Shown here: positions 1 through 6,861 of the stretch, in pieces | Position numbering within the stretch: position 1 is the first letter of the stretch | Layout: every line of letters starts with the position of its first letter | Assembly (NCBI GenBank): GCA_937983305.1 | Contig: CALKAJ010000393.1 | Coordinates: 1-17,847, forward strand | DNA: 17,847 nt | Source: an uncultured Ignavibacteriota bacterium | Lineage (GTDB): Bacteria; Bacteroidota; Ignavibacteria; Tepidaquicellales; Tepidaquicellaceae | Direction of reading: 5' to 3' | Position numbers and translations under genes: made by a program | Notes under the pieces: model-generated | Told to the model about the DNA's origin: nothing | The model's database searches: none | Seen by the model: only the letters and a program-made list of their open reading frames with translations

Positions 1-9
1 TGGTGATTC

Positions 10-43
10 GTGACTGGAGTTCAGACGTGTGCTCTTCCGATCT
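10..43 (+). other. Illumina sequencing adapter (assembly contamination)
   Basis: Bases 10-43 read as the TruSeq Read 2 adapter: it begins GTGACTGGAGTTC and ends GCTCTTCCGATCT. Translated in the phoH frame it gives DWSSDVCSSDL, a peptide well known as an adapter artefact in protein databases. Bases 1-9 (T followed by GGTGATTC) fit the last base of the outer adapter plus an 8-base index, which is inference. Nothing before base 44 should be treated as genomic. Confidence 0.97.
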
Positions 44-44
44 A

Positions 45-1013
45 AATGTTATTTTAGTTACAAAGGATGTTAATCTGAGGATGAAAGCCAAGGCAATAGG
101 AATATTTGCCGAGGATTACAGAACAGACAGAGTAAGCAGTATAGAGGAAATATACAGCGGGAAAGAGATTATTGAAGATTTTGATGATGCCCTGCTTCAG
201 CAGATTTATCTTATGCCTTTTGAAATACCTGCAAAAAAGGTACTAAAGTTAAGCAAAGAAGAGACTCATCCGAATAAATATTTTATTTTAAGAAATTCCG
301 AAAGGTCAGTATTATCGTGGCTGGATTCTACAAATGAAAAACTGCACAGAATAGATAAAAATCCTGTTTACGGAATTAAGCCTCGAAACGCTGAGCAAAC
401 TTTTGCATGCCATGCACTTTCGAATGTTAACATTCCTTTAGTCACCATTACCGGAAAAGCCGGCACGGGTAAAACTCTTCTTGCACTTGCTTCGGCGCTA
501 AATGTTAAAAGGGAATACAGACAGATTTATATCTCCAGACCTGTTGTTCCTTTAAGTAATAAGGATATTGGATATCTTCCGGGAGATGTTGAAAGCAAAC
601 TTGAACCATATATGCAGCCGTTATGGGATAATATAAAAGTTATTCAGGACCAGTATCCGGAAAACGATAAAAATCATATGCAGATTTCCACAATGATAAA
701 AGACCAGAAAATTGTTGTAGAGCCGCTTACATATATCAGAGGGAGAAGTTTACAGAGAATATTCTTTATTGTTGACGAATCTCAGAACCTGACTCCTCAC
801 GAAATAAAAACTATAATCACAAGGGTAGGTGAGGGGACAAAGCTGGTATTTACCGGTGATATCTCACAGATTGACCATCCTTATCTCGATTCGCAGTCAA
901 ATGGTCTTTCATATCTGATTGAGCATTTTAAAGGACAAAAGTTATATGCACATATAAACCTTGAAAAAGGCGAAAGGTCGGAACTTGCGGAACTTGCAAG
1001 CAATTTATTATAA
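45..1013 (+). CDS. PhoH-family ATPase with PIN domain, 5'-truncated
   Basis: This is the C-terminal part of a PIN-PhoH (PhoH2/YlaK-like) protein; the family couples a PIN ribonuclease domain to an RNA-helicase-like ATPase. Only the end of the PIN domain remains (VTKDVNLRMKAKA, with one acidic active-site candidate). The PhoH ATPase domain follows and is complete, with Walker A GKAGTGKT, the family motif RPVVPLSNKDIGYLPGD, Walker B IFFIVDE, and the C-terminal signature EKGERSELAELAS. The reading frame stays open into the adapter, so a GTG at base 3 is a false start and the true start lies outside the contig. About 100 or more N-terminal residues are missing compared with full-length relatives. 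The stop is 18 bases before lplA on the same strand, so the two may be cotranscribed. Family assignment is firm; the cellular role (RNA processing or toxin-like nuclease) is unproven. Confidence 0.9.
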   Translation, partial: NVILVTKDVNLRMKAKAIGIFAEDYRTDRVSSIEEIYSGKEIIEDFDDALLQQIYLMPFEIPAKKVLKLSKEETHPNKYFILRNSERSVLSWLDSTNEKLHRIDKNPVYGIKPRNAEQTFACHALSNVNIPLVTITGKAGTGKTLLALASALNVKREYRQIYISRPVVPLSNKDIGYLPGDVESKLEPYMQPLWDNIKVIQDQYPENDKNHMQISTMIKDQKIVVEPLTYIRGRSLQRIFFIVDESQNLTPHEIKTIITRVGEGTKLVFTGDISQIDHPYLDSQSNGLSYLIEHFKGQKLYAHINLEKGERSELAELASNLL

Positions 1014-1031
1014 ATATATTTAAACGCAGAA

Positions 1032-2027
1032 ATGAAATTAATTGACAACAACAACAATCACGATGCAACAATAAATCTTGCACTTGAAGAGTATTGCGTA
1101 CGCAATCTCGATTTCGAAAGTGAAAATTATTTATTGTTTTATATTAACAGCCCTTCAATAATTATCGGGAAACATCAGAACACAATTGAAGAAATAAATC
1201 CGGATAAAGTAAAAGAGAAAAATATTACGGTAGTAAGAAGGATTTCCGGAGGCGGAGCAGTATATCACGACAAAGGAAATTTGAATTTCAGCTTTTTAAC
1301 TAAACACGGCAATGACAGCATTAACAACTTCAGAAAATTTACCGAGCCTGTAACAGAAACATTGAAAAAGCTCGGAGTGAACGCTGAATTGAGCGGCAGG
1401 AACGATATTACTGTTGACGGACGGAAGGTTTCAGGTAATGCTCAGTTTACAAATACGAAATCAATGTTCTCGCACGGAACACTTTTATTTGATTCAAGAC
1501 TTGAAGATGTAGTTGAAGCATTGAATGTTAAAGTTGATAAGATTGAAAGCAAAGGAATAAAATCAGTAAGAAGCAGAGTTGCAAACATAACAGAGTTTTT
1601 AAAAGAGCCGCTTACAATTGAGGAATTCCGCAGGGAAATCATTAATACTATTTTCAAAGAATATGCTGAAGTGCCTGTTTACAGATTAAGCGATGACGAA
1701 TGGAATGAAGTATATAAACTTTCGGAAAGTAAATACAGAAAATGGGAATGGAATTACGGACGCTCACCGGAGTTTAACATACAGAAAATAAATCGCTTCT
1801 CGTTCGGGCAGGTTGATGCAAGAATAAATGTGAAAGACGGAATTATTAAAGATATAAAATTTTACGGAGATTATCTCGGGTACGGAGAAGACGAAGATTT
1901 ATCAAAACTGTTAACCGGAGTCCGGTATGACAACGAGCATATAAAACAATCACTTTCAAAAGTGGACTTAAATAATTACTTTGGAGAAATTACTCTTGAA
2001 GAATTTGTAAAATTTTTACATATATAA
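1032..2027 (+). CDS. lplA: lipoate-protein ligase A
   Basis: This enzyme activates lipoate with ATP and transfers it to a lysine on lipoyl domains of 2-oxoacid dehydrogenases or glycine cleavage H protein, in the cytoplasm. At 331 residues it has the usual two-domain length. The catalytic domain shows RRISGGGAVYHD (residues 69-80, lipoyl-AMP binding), SGRNDI (121-126), GRKVSGNAQ with the likely catalytic Lys132, and SHGTLLF. The C-terminal accessory domain (about 240-331, with KWEWNYGRSPEFN) is present, so this looks like a complete ligase rather than an octanoyltransferase-only protein. It follows the PhoH gene by 18 bases and precedes the M42 peptidase by 4 bases, suggesting an operon. No clear Shine-Dalgarno is visible before this ATG. 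LipM/LipL-type octanoyltransferases share the fold, but the accessory domain argues against them. Confidence 0.9.
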   Translation: MKLIDNNNNHDATINLALEEYCVRNLDFESENYLLFYINSPSIIIGKHQNTIEEINPDKVKEKNITVVRRISGGGAVYHDKGNLNFSFLTKHGNDSINNFRKFTEPVTETLKKLGVNAELSGRNDITVDGRKVSGNAQFTNTKSMFSHGTLLFDSRLEDVVEALNVKVDKIESKGIKSVRSRVANITEFLKEPLTIEEFRREIINTIFKEYAEVPVYRLSDDEWNEVYKLSESKYRKWEWNYGRSPEFNIQKINRFSFGQVDARINVKDGIIKDIKFYGDYLGYGEDEDLSKLLTGVRYDNEHIKQSLSKVDLNNYFGEITLEEFVKFLHI

Positions 2028-2031
2028 GATT

Positions 2032-3102
2032 ATGAGAAAAGAAAGTTTTAAATTTCTTGAAAACTACATTAACACTTCATCGCCCACAGGATTTGAATAC
2101 CGCGGACAAAAAGTATGGCTTGATTATTTAAAGCCGAATATAGACGAATACTTCACTGATATTTACGGAACCGTAGCCGGCGTAATCAATCCCGGGCAGA
2201 AATATAAAGTTGTAATTGAAGCACACGCCGATGAAATATCCTGGTTCATCAGCTATATAACAGACGACGGATATATTTATCTCAAAAGAAACGGCGGGTC
2301 TGACCATCAGATTGCTCCTTCGAAGCGGGTGAATATATACACGGATGACGGAATTGTAAAAGGTGTTTTCGGCTGGCCTGCAATACATGTACGCGATAAG
2401 ACGAAAGAAGAGCCGCCAACGCAAAAAAATATATTCCTCGATGTTGGCTGCAGTTCAAAAAAAGAAGTTGAAAAACTCGGAATAACTGTGGGCTGTGTTG
2501 CGACTTACGAAGATGAATTAATAGTATTAAACGACAGGTTCTATTGCGGCAGGGCATTGGATAACAGAGCGGGCGGATTTATGATTGCGGAAGTTGCAAG
2601 GTTAATAAAAGAAAATAAAAAGAAACTGCCTTTTACTTTATTTGTTGTTAACTCGGTTCAGGAAGAAATCGGATTGAAAGGAGCAACAATGATTTCGAGA
2701 AAGATTAATCCTGATGTTGCAATTATTACCGACGTTACTCACGATACACATCCTCCGATGTATGACAAAAAAAGTTCTGGTGATATTGCCTGCGGAAAGG
2801 GACCGGTACTTACATTCGGACCGGCAGTTCAAAACAATCTTTTAAAACATTTAATTGAAACCGCTAAGAAGAAAAAAATAAGTTATCAGCTTGATACCGT
2901 CTCAACGAGCACCGGAACAGATACCGATGCATTTGCGTATTCGGGCGAAGGTGTTGCTTCGGCTTTAATTTCATTGCCGCTGAGATATATGCATACAACA
3001 GTGGAAATGGTTGAGAAAAACGATGTTGAGAATGTTATAAAACTTATTTACGAATCCGTAATCGGATTGAAAGCCGGGCAGGATTTCAGATATATAAAGT
3101 AG
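2032..3102 (+). CDS. M42-family metallo-aminopeptidase
   Basis: A cytosolic dinuclear-metal aminopeptidase or glutamyl-aminopeptidase of MEROPS family M42 (FrvX/YsdC/TET-like), 356 residues, a normal length. Expected residues are all visible: metal ligand His65 in EAHADE, bridging Asp177 in ALDNRAGG, catalytic Glu211 and metal ligand Glu212 in QEEIGLKGA, Asp234 in TDVTHD, and His321 in RYMHTTVE. TGTDTDAFAYSGEGV (residues 294-308) is the usual pre-C-terminal motif. Family members often assemble into dodecameric shells that clear short peptides; whether this one does is not visible in the sequence. It starts 4 bases after lplA stops, so it is very likely cotranscribed, and it converges on nosY with only 11 bases between the two stops and no convincing terminator. 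Substrate preference cannot be called. Confidence 0.9.
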   Translation: MRKESFKFLENYINTSSPTGFEYRGQKVWLDYLKPNIDEYFTDIYGTVAGVINPGQKYKVVIEAHADEISWFISYITDDGYIYLKRNGGSDHQIAPSKRVNIYTDDGIVKGVFGWPAIHVRDKTKEEPPTQKNIFLDVGCSSKKEVEKLGITVGCVATYEDELIVLNDRFYCGRALDNRAGGFMIAEVARLIKENKKKLPFTLFVVNSVQEEIGLKGATMISRKINPDVAIITDVTHDTHPPMYDKKSSGDIACGKGPVLTFGPAVQNNLLKHLIETAKKKKISYQLDTVSTSTGTDTDAFAYSGEGVASALISLPLRYMHTTVEMVEKNDVENVIKLIYESVIGLKAGQDFRYIK

Positions 3103-3113
3103 AAGTTATATAA

Positions 3114-3890
3114 TTAAAAATTCTTCTTATTGAATTTTTTAAGTGCAATTATAAAGGGAGTTAAAGCCCAAATAACTAAAACTGAAAGCGATAATAAAAG
3201 TCCGGTTTTATTACCTAAAATATTTTGAAGGTTAGCCCCTGTATAACCCATAAGAGATGAGATTTCGAGCTTTAAAAGTATCAGAATTCTTGATATATCA
3301 ACGGGGTTTAATGCAGTCAGAAAGAGAACGATATTTTCGAGCGGGTAGCTGTTGAAGGCGAAATAAATATAAAGAACTATACCGTCATAAATAACGGAGA
3401 AGAATAGCCACAAAAATATGGAAACACCAACGCCTTTTATTTTTTCATCGAACGATATTGAAATCAATATTGAAAAAGCACAAAATATTAAAGATAACAT
3501 CGTGCCTGAAATTATCATATATAAAATTAAAATAGAAAACCCGTTAAATATTAAAGGTAAAATAACTCCGATTAAAAATGCCATAGTTAGTGATATTGAG
3601 AGACTTGAAAATTCTGCAATAAAAACACTTTTTCTCTCTATCGGCTGTGTTAAAAGCATTTGAATAAATTCTTTAGAATTGTAATAGTGCATCGAAGTAA
3701 AAGTAACGGTTATCAGCGGAATTAATATTAATACAACATTAGTAAGACTTATTATAGCTTTATTTGAGTCGTTGCTGAATAATATTATTACTGAAGTCAG
3801 TATCAATAAAAACAATGTATATGTTGTCAGCCATTTATTTTTTATAATATCAATAATTATAAACTTGATAATTCGAAGATTATTATTCAT
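3114..3890 (-). CDS. nosY: NosY-type ABC transporter permease
   Basis: Membrane subunit of the NosDFY complex, which supports maturation of the copper centre of N2O reductase. At 258 residues it has about six hydrophobic segments, the first near residues 20-40 and the last near 232-250, with a charged C-terminus. The stretch ALNPVDISRILILLKLE followed by SSLMGYTGA resembles the conserved late region of NosY permeases, and LLTQPIERKSVF matches the cytoplasmic coupling region of ABC-2-type permeases. Its start overlaps the end of nosF by 8 bases, implying translational coupling, and it is the last gene of the nos unit. ABC-2 permeases are poorly conserved, so the specific name rests largely on position next to NosF, NosD and NosL. 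Confidence 0.88.
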   Translation of the reverse strand: MNNNLRIIKFIIIDIIKNKWLTTYTLFLLILTSVIILFSNDSNKAIISLTNVVLILIPLITVTFTSMHYYNSKEFIQMLLTQPIERKSVFIAEFSSLSISLTMAFLIGVILPLIFNGFSILILYMIISGTMLSLIFCAFSILISISFDEKIKGVGVSIFLWLFFSVIYDGIVLYIYFAFNSYPLENIVLFLTALNPVDISRILILLKLEISSLMGYTGANLQNILGNKTGLLLSLSVLVIWALTPFIIALKKFNKKNF

Positions 3891-4590
3891 AATATTTTCT
3901 TAATTCTCTTAACTCATTAAAAATTGTATCTGATTCAAAGCCGGATGATATCCTCTCAATATTTTTCTCAAACAGAACTTCACCATCAAGAAGAAATATC
4001 ATCCGGTTAGATAACTCTTTTACTTCATTAAGAATATGAGTAGTGAAAAGAATAAGTTTTCCTTTCTCTGATTCACTCAATATTTTATTTTTTAAAATCT
4101 CGGCGGAAATTGGATCTAAACCTGCCGTCGGTTCGTCAAGTATCAGTATTGAAGGATTGAACAAAAACGTTATGGCACAGCTGACCTTTTGTTTCATCCC
4201 TTGCGAGAGAGCTGAGATTTTTTTACCTGAAAAATTTTCAATATTTAGAGTTTCATATAATTCAAAATCATAATCAACTTCCGTTTTCCTTATTTCTTTG
4301 ATTATTTGTATTACTTCACTGACTTTCAGATTTTCCGGGAAGTAAGCGGTTTGAGGCATATATCCAATTTGTTTCCGGTATATGAAATCTGATTTTGTGT
4401 TAATCCCGTTTATAATAATATCTCCACACTCAGGAATTACAAGCCCTAAAACAGATTTGATAAGTGTTGTCTTTCCCGAGCCGTTTGGACCCATCAACGA
4501 AATAATTTGATTGTTTTTTATATCCAGATTTATTGATTTTAAAACCTCGAATTTCCCGTACTTTTTTGTAAGATTTCTAATCTCAATCAT
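3883..4590 (-). CDS. nosF: NosF-type ABC transporter ATPase
   Basis: Cytoplasmic ATPase of the NosDFY complex, which powers maturation of the NosZ copper site. All ABC hallmarks are present in 235 residues: Walker A GPNGSGKT (34-41), Q-loop Gln80 in YMPQ, signature LSQGMKQK (128-135), Walker B ILILDEPTAGLD (148-159), and switch His185 in TTHIL. The start overlaps the nosD end by 8 bases and its end overlaps the nosY start by 8 bases, so stoichiometric coupled translation is likely. The sequence alone would read as a generic ABC-2 ATPase; the operon gives the Nos assignment. Confidence 0.92.
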   Translation of the reverse strand: MIEIRNLTKKYGKFEVLKSINLDIKNNQIISLMGPNGSGKTTLIKSVLGLVIPECGDIIINGINTKSDFIYRKQIGYMPQTAYFPENLKVSEVIQIIKEIRKTEVDYDFELYETLNIENFSGKKISALSQGMKQKVSCAITFLFNPSILILDEPTAGLDPISAEILKNKILSESEKGKLILFTTHILNEVKELSNRMIFLLDGEVLFEKNIERISSGFESDTIFNELRELRKYYE

Positions 4591-5851
4591 ATTGTATATA
4601 ATCTTTCTTGTTTTTCATAACCATTGAAGGATGATTGTCGGTCAGGCTCTCCGGAATAACAGATGGCATAATCTTTTCGGTTAAATCAAATAATTCCACA
4701 AGAAAACTTCTGACAAGTAAAATTGCTTCAGGGCTTTTTACTACAAGAGTTGAAAATAAACTCGTTGGTCTGTAAGGAACATCGCCAATTAAATTTCTGT
4801 CTAAATCATATCCGTTGTATCTGTCCCAGAAGTTGGAGTCATAATAATTATCATTTAAATGACTGTTAGTTGAAATATCAAATGTATTACTTAAAAAGTC
4901 ATTATTAATTATTGTATCATAATTGCAGTTGCCGAGAATTTTTATAGCCCAACCGTTTGAGGAGAAAATATTGTTTTCAATTATTGTATAAGTTGTTCCT
5001 TCGGAATAGATACCGGTTGTATTTTTCCTGAACATATTATTATATATTCTGCTCTTGGAAATATCTTTTAAAAGTAATCCGTAAGAGCTTGGTCCCCAGT
5101 TGTCTTCAAAAATATTCTCTGTCATTTCCACTCTTTTTGTGTACATTACCGCCACACCTGCACCGTTTCCACGGAAAATATTTTTTCTGTAGCTGTTACC
5201 TTCAGAGAACATAAAATGTAAACCGTATCTGAGATTCTTTTCGCTATAGTTACCCGTTATCACAGAGTTTATCGCAAATTCCAGATAAATTCCGTCTCTG
5301 TGTCCGGATATATAATTATTATCAATATTAATTGTATTGCATTTCCATAAATGAATACCATTTCCTGAAAACGACTCTGAAGATGCATTCCCTGTAATTA
5401 CATTAGAGATTACATTTGAGCTGTCAGAGTTTGAGAGGTAAACGGCGAAGAAATTGTTCACAAATCTGCACTGTTTAATAGTAACTTTTTTACTGTTTTC
5501 GATTCTGATTCCGGCATAGTCTTTCATAAATCCAACAGGAATATTTTTTATGGTAATTCCTTGAATTGTAACGTTAGAACTTTTTATTGTAATTGCTTCG
5601 CTGATATTCTGAGCGTCAATAATTGCAGAATTTAAACCTGAAACAGTTATTTCCTTGTCAATTATAATTCCGTTAGTCTGATAAATTCCGTCATCTATAA
5701 TAATTCTGTCGCCGTTTACCGAGTTCTCTATGGCACTTTTTATATCTTTATATTCTCTATTGCTTCCCACTAATATATCTCTTGAAACTAAATTCGAAAA
5801 GTTAAAGAATATGAATATAGGTAAAAAGAAAATTAACCTGCTAATTTTCAC
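4583..5851 (-). CDS. nosD: NosD periplasmic copper-maturation protein (beta-helix)
   Basis: Periplasmic partner of NosFY that helps assemble the copper centre of N2O reductase, of the right-handed parallel beta-helix (CASH/NosD) family. Residues 1-23 or so form a Sec signal peptide with a hydrophobic core rich in Phe, Ile and Leu. From about residue 35 to 345 there are repeating helix rungs with Asn-rich turns (for example NNYISGH, TGNYSEKN, RNTTGIYSEG), ending with NSHLNDNYYDSNFWDRYNGYD, which resembles the conserved NosD ending NYWDxYxGxDxN. The remaining tail of about 60 residues follows the helix and includes VVKSPEAILLVRSF, a conserved NosD region. Length (422) is normal. The start overlaps the nosL stop by 4 bases. 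Confidence 0.93.
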   Translation of the reverse strand: MKISRLIFFLPIFIFFNFSNLVSRDILVGSNREYKDIKSAIENSVNGDRIIIDDGIYQTNGIIIDKEITVSGLNSAIIDAQNISEAITIKSSNVTIQGITIKNIPVGFMKDYAGIRIENSKKVTIKQCRFVNNFFAVYLSNSDSSNVISNVITGNASSESFSGNGIHLWKCNTINIDNNYISGHRDGIYLEFAINSVITGNYSEKNLRYGLHFMFSEGNSYRKNIFRGNGAGVAVMYTKRVEMTENIFEDNWGPSSYGLLLKDISKSRIYNNMFRKNTTGIYSEGTTYTIIENNIFSSNGWAIKILGNCNYDTIINNDFLSNTFDISTNSHLNDNYYDSNFWDRYNGYDLDRNLIGDVPYRPTSLFSTLVVKSPEAILLVRSFLVELFDLTEKIMPSVIPESLTDNHPSMVMKNKKDYIQYD

Positions 5852-6294
5852 CTGTTAATTATTTTTGTCTTAACCGAATTCCAATCGAATAATTCACCGC
5901 CAACTTCTTCCATTTTCTTCTTTGCTTCATTTGTATTTGTGAATGCAGTTAAAAAAGCACCCATAGGACTGGGCAGTTTCGGGCTTATTATAAAAGCAGC
6001 TTCTGAAGTATTTATAAGTTTATCAGGTTCGTTAAAACCTGTTACTAAAGTGGCGGCAATATCTGAAGCAGGTAAACTGTTTTGATGTATGTAATCAATC
6101 AGACATTCCGGAGAATCAAATTTATGAATTTTTCCTTTAGCGGTAACAAGTTCGGCTCCATATCTTTTATCCATTATTTTCATATTACAATGTGAGCACA
6201 AGTCTTTACCGTATTTTATGGGTTCGGGTTCCAAACCGCATGACAAGAAAAATAAGCACAAGAGAAAAACGATTATATAGCTTTTATTAATCAA
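5848..6294 (-). CDS. nosL: NosL copper-chaperone lipoprotein
   Basis: NosL is a membrane-anchored Cu(I) chaperone that delivers copper for NosZ assembly. The 148-residue product has a lipoprotein signal peptide with the lipobox FLSC (acylated Cys19) followed by Gly. The metal site region reads DLCSHCNMKIMD, with Cys33, Cys36 and Met38 as candidate Cu(I) ligands. Further on, KIHKFDSPECLIDYI and SPMGAFLTAFTN match conserved NosL blocks. It overlaps the upstream nosB-like gene by 4 bases and nosD by 4 bases. The residue after the lipid-modified Cys is not Asp. Confidence 0.93.
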   Translation of the reverse strand: MINKSYIIVFLLCLFFLSCGLEPEPIKYGKDLCSHCNMKIMDKRYGAELVTAKGKIHKFDSPECLIDYIHQNSLPASDIAATLVTGFNEPDKLINTSEAAFIISPKLPSPMGAFLTAFTNTNEAKKKMEEVGGELFDWNSVKTKIINR

Positions 6295-6860
6295 TTTTTT
6301 TTAAATTTAAGTTCATAAAATAATATTAGTACGCTTAGTATTCCGAAGGCAATAAGAATATAACCGCCTGCATCCGGTAATGAAGATGCTGTGAAATTTG
6401 CAAGCTCCTTTGTTCCAATTAGAGGGGGTTGATAGGACATCCCGGGAATTTTTATTGCCGCATCGGGCGATAAATTATGACCATAATCATATTCCCATAA
6501 ATAAAAGTCAACTCCTCCCGCAATACCAAGTATTATAAAGAATAAAACCCAGCCGAGGAGGAGAATTCTTTTACTCGAAATTGAAACCACAATACCAATT
6601 AAAATCAAAAAAGCCAGCACATAAGGCATTATTTTTAATTCCTGAATTGAATCCGGCTCAATTGACTTCATTCCAATATAATGATTCAGATTATTTATTG
6701 TATTTAAATCCCCTGTGATTTTATTAATCCAGATGTTCATTCCTAACCCTTCCGGGTATTGTGGTGCTTCAAGATCAATTCTCCAAACGGGAATAAAATA
6801 AACTGAAATCAAAATCAAAGATATTGAAAAGATTGCTATTCGCGATTTCATATTTATCAT
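6291..6860 (-). CDS. four-helix membrane protein of the nos cluster (NosB-like)
   Basis: Integral membrane protein of unknown biochemistry between nosZ and nosL. Counting from the Met at 6860 it has 189 residues and about four membrane segments (near 8-26, 79-95, 98-121, 165-183). Two segments exposed outside the membrane are rich in potential ligands: PVWRIDLEAPQYPEGLGMNI with NNLNHYIGM after TM1, and YDYGHNLSPD followed by KIPGMSYQPPL between TM3 and TM4. Proteins with the VWRIDLEAPQYPEGL pattern are familiar beside Bacteroidota nosZ genes, and clade II clusters carry a membrane gene, nosB, right after nosZ. Equating the two is inference from position. An in-frame ATG at 6881 lies inside nosZ; the ATG at 6860 is preferred because a strong Shine-Dalgarno sits 7 bases before it and it begins one base after the nosZ stop. 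Confidence 0.8.
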   Translation of the reverse strand: MINMKSRIAIFSISLILISVYFIPVWRIDLEAPQYPEGLGMNIWINKITGDLNTINNLNHYIGMKSIEPDSIQELKIMPYVLAFLILIGIVVSISSKRILLLGWVLFFIILGIAGGVDFYLWEYDYGHNLSPDAAIKIPGMSYQPPLIGTKELANFTASSLPDAGGYILIAFGILSVLILFYELKFKKN

Positions 6861-6861
6861 T

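Noticed and set aside
2128..2832. Minus-strand open frames over the M42 peptidase gene
   Set aside because: The plus-strand protein has every catalytic residue of its family; the antisense products resemble nothing and lack start signals.
3116..3139. Inverted repeat AAAAATTC / GAATTTTT at the nosY 3' end as a terminator
   Set aside because: Stem is almost all A-T, lies inside the nosY coding end, and such pairs arise easily in AT-rich sequence.
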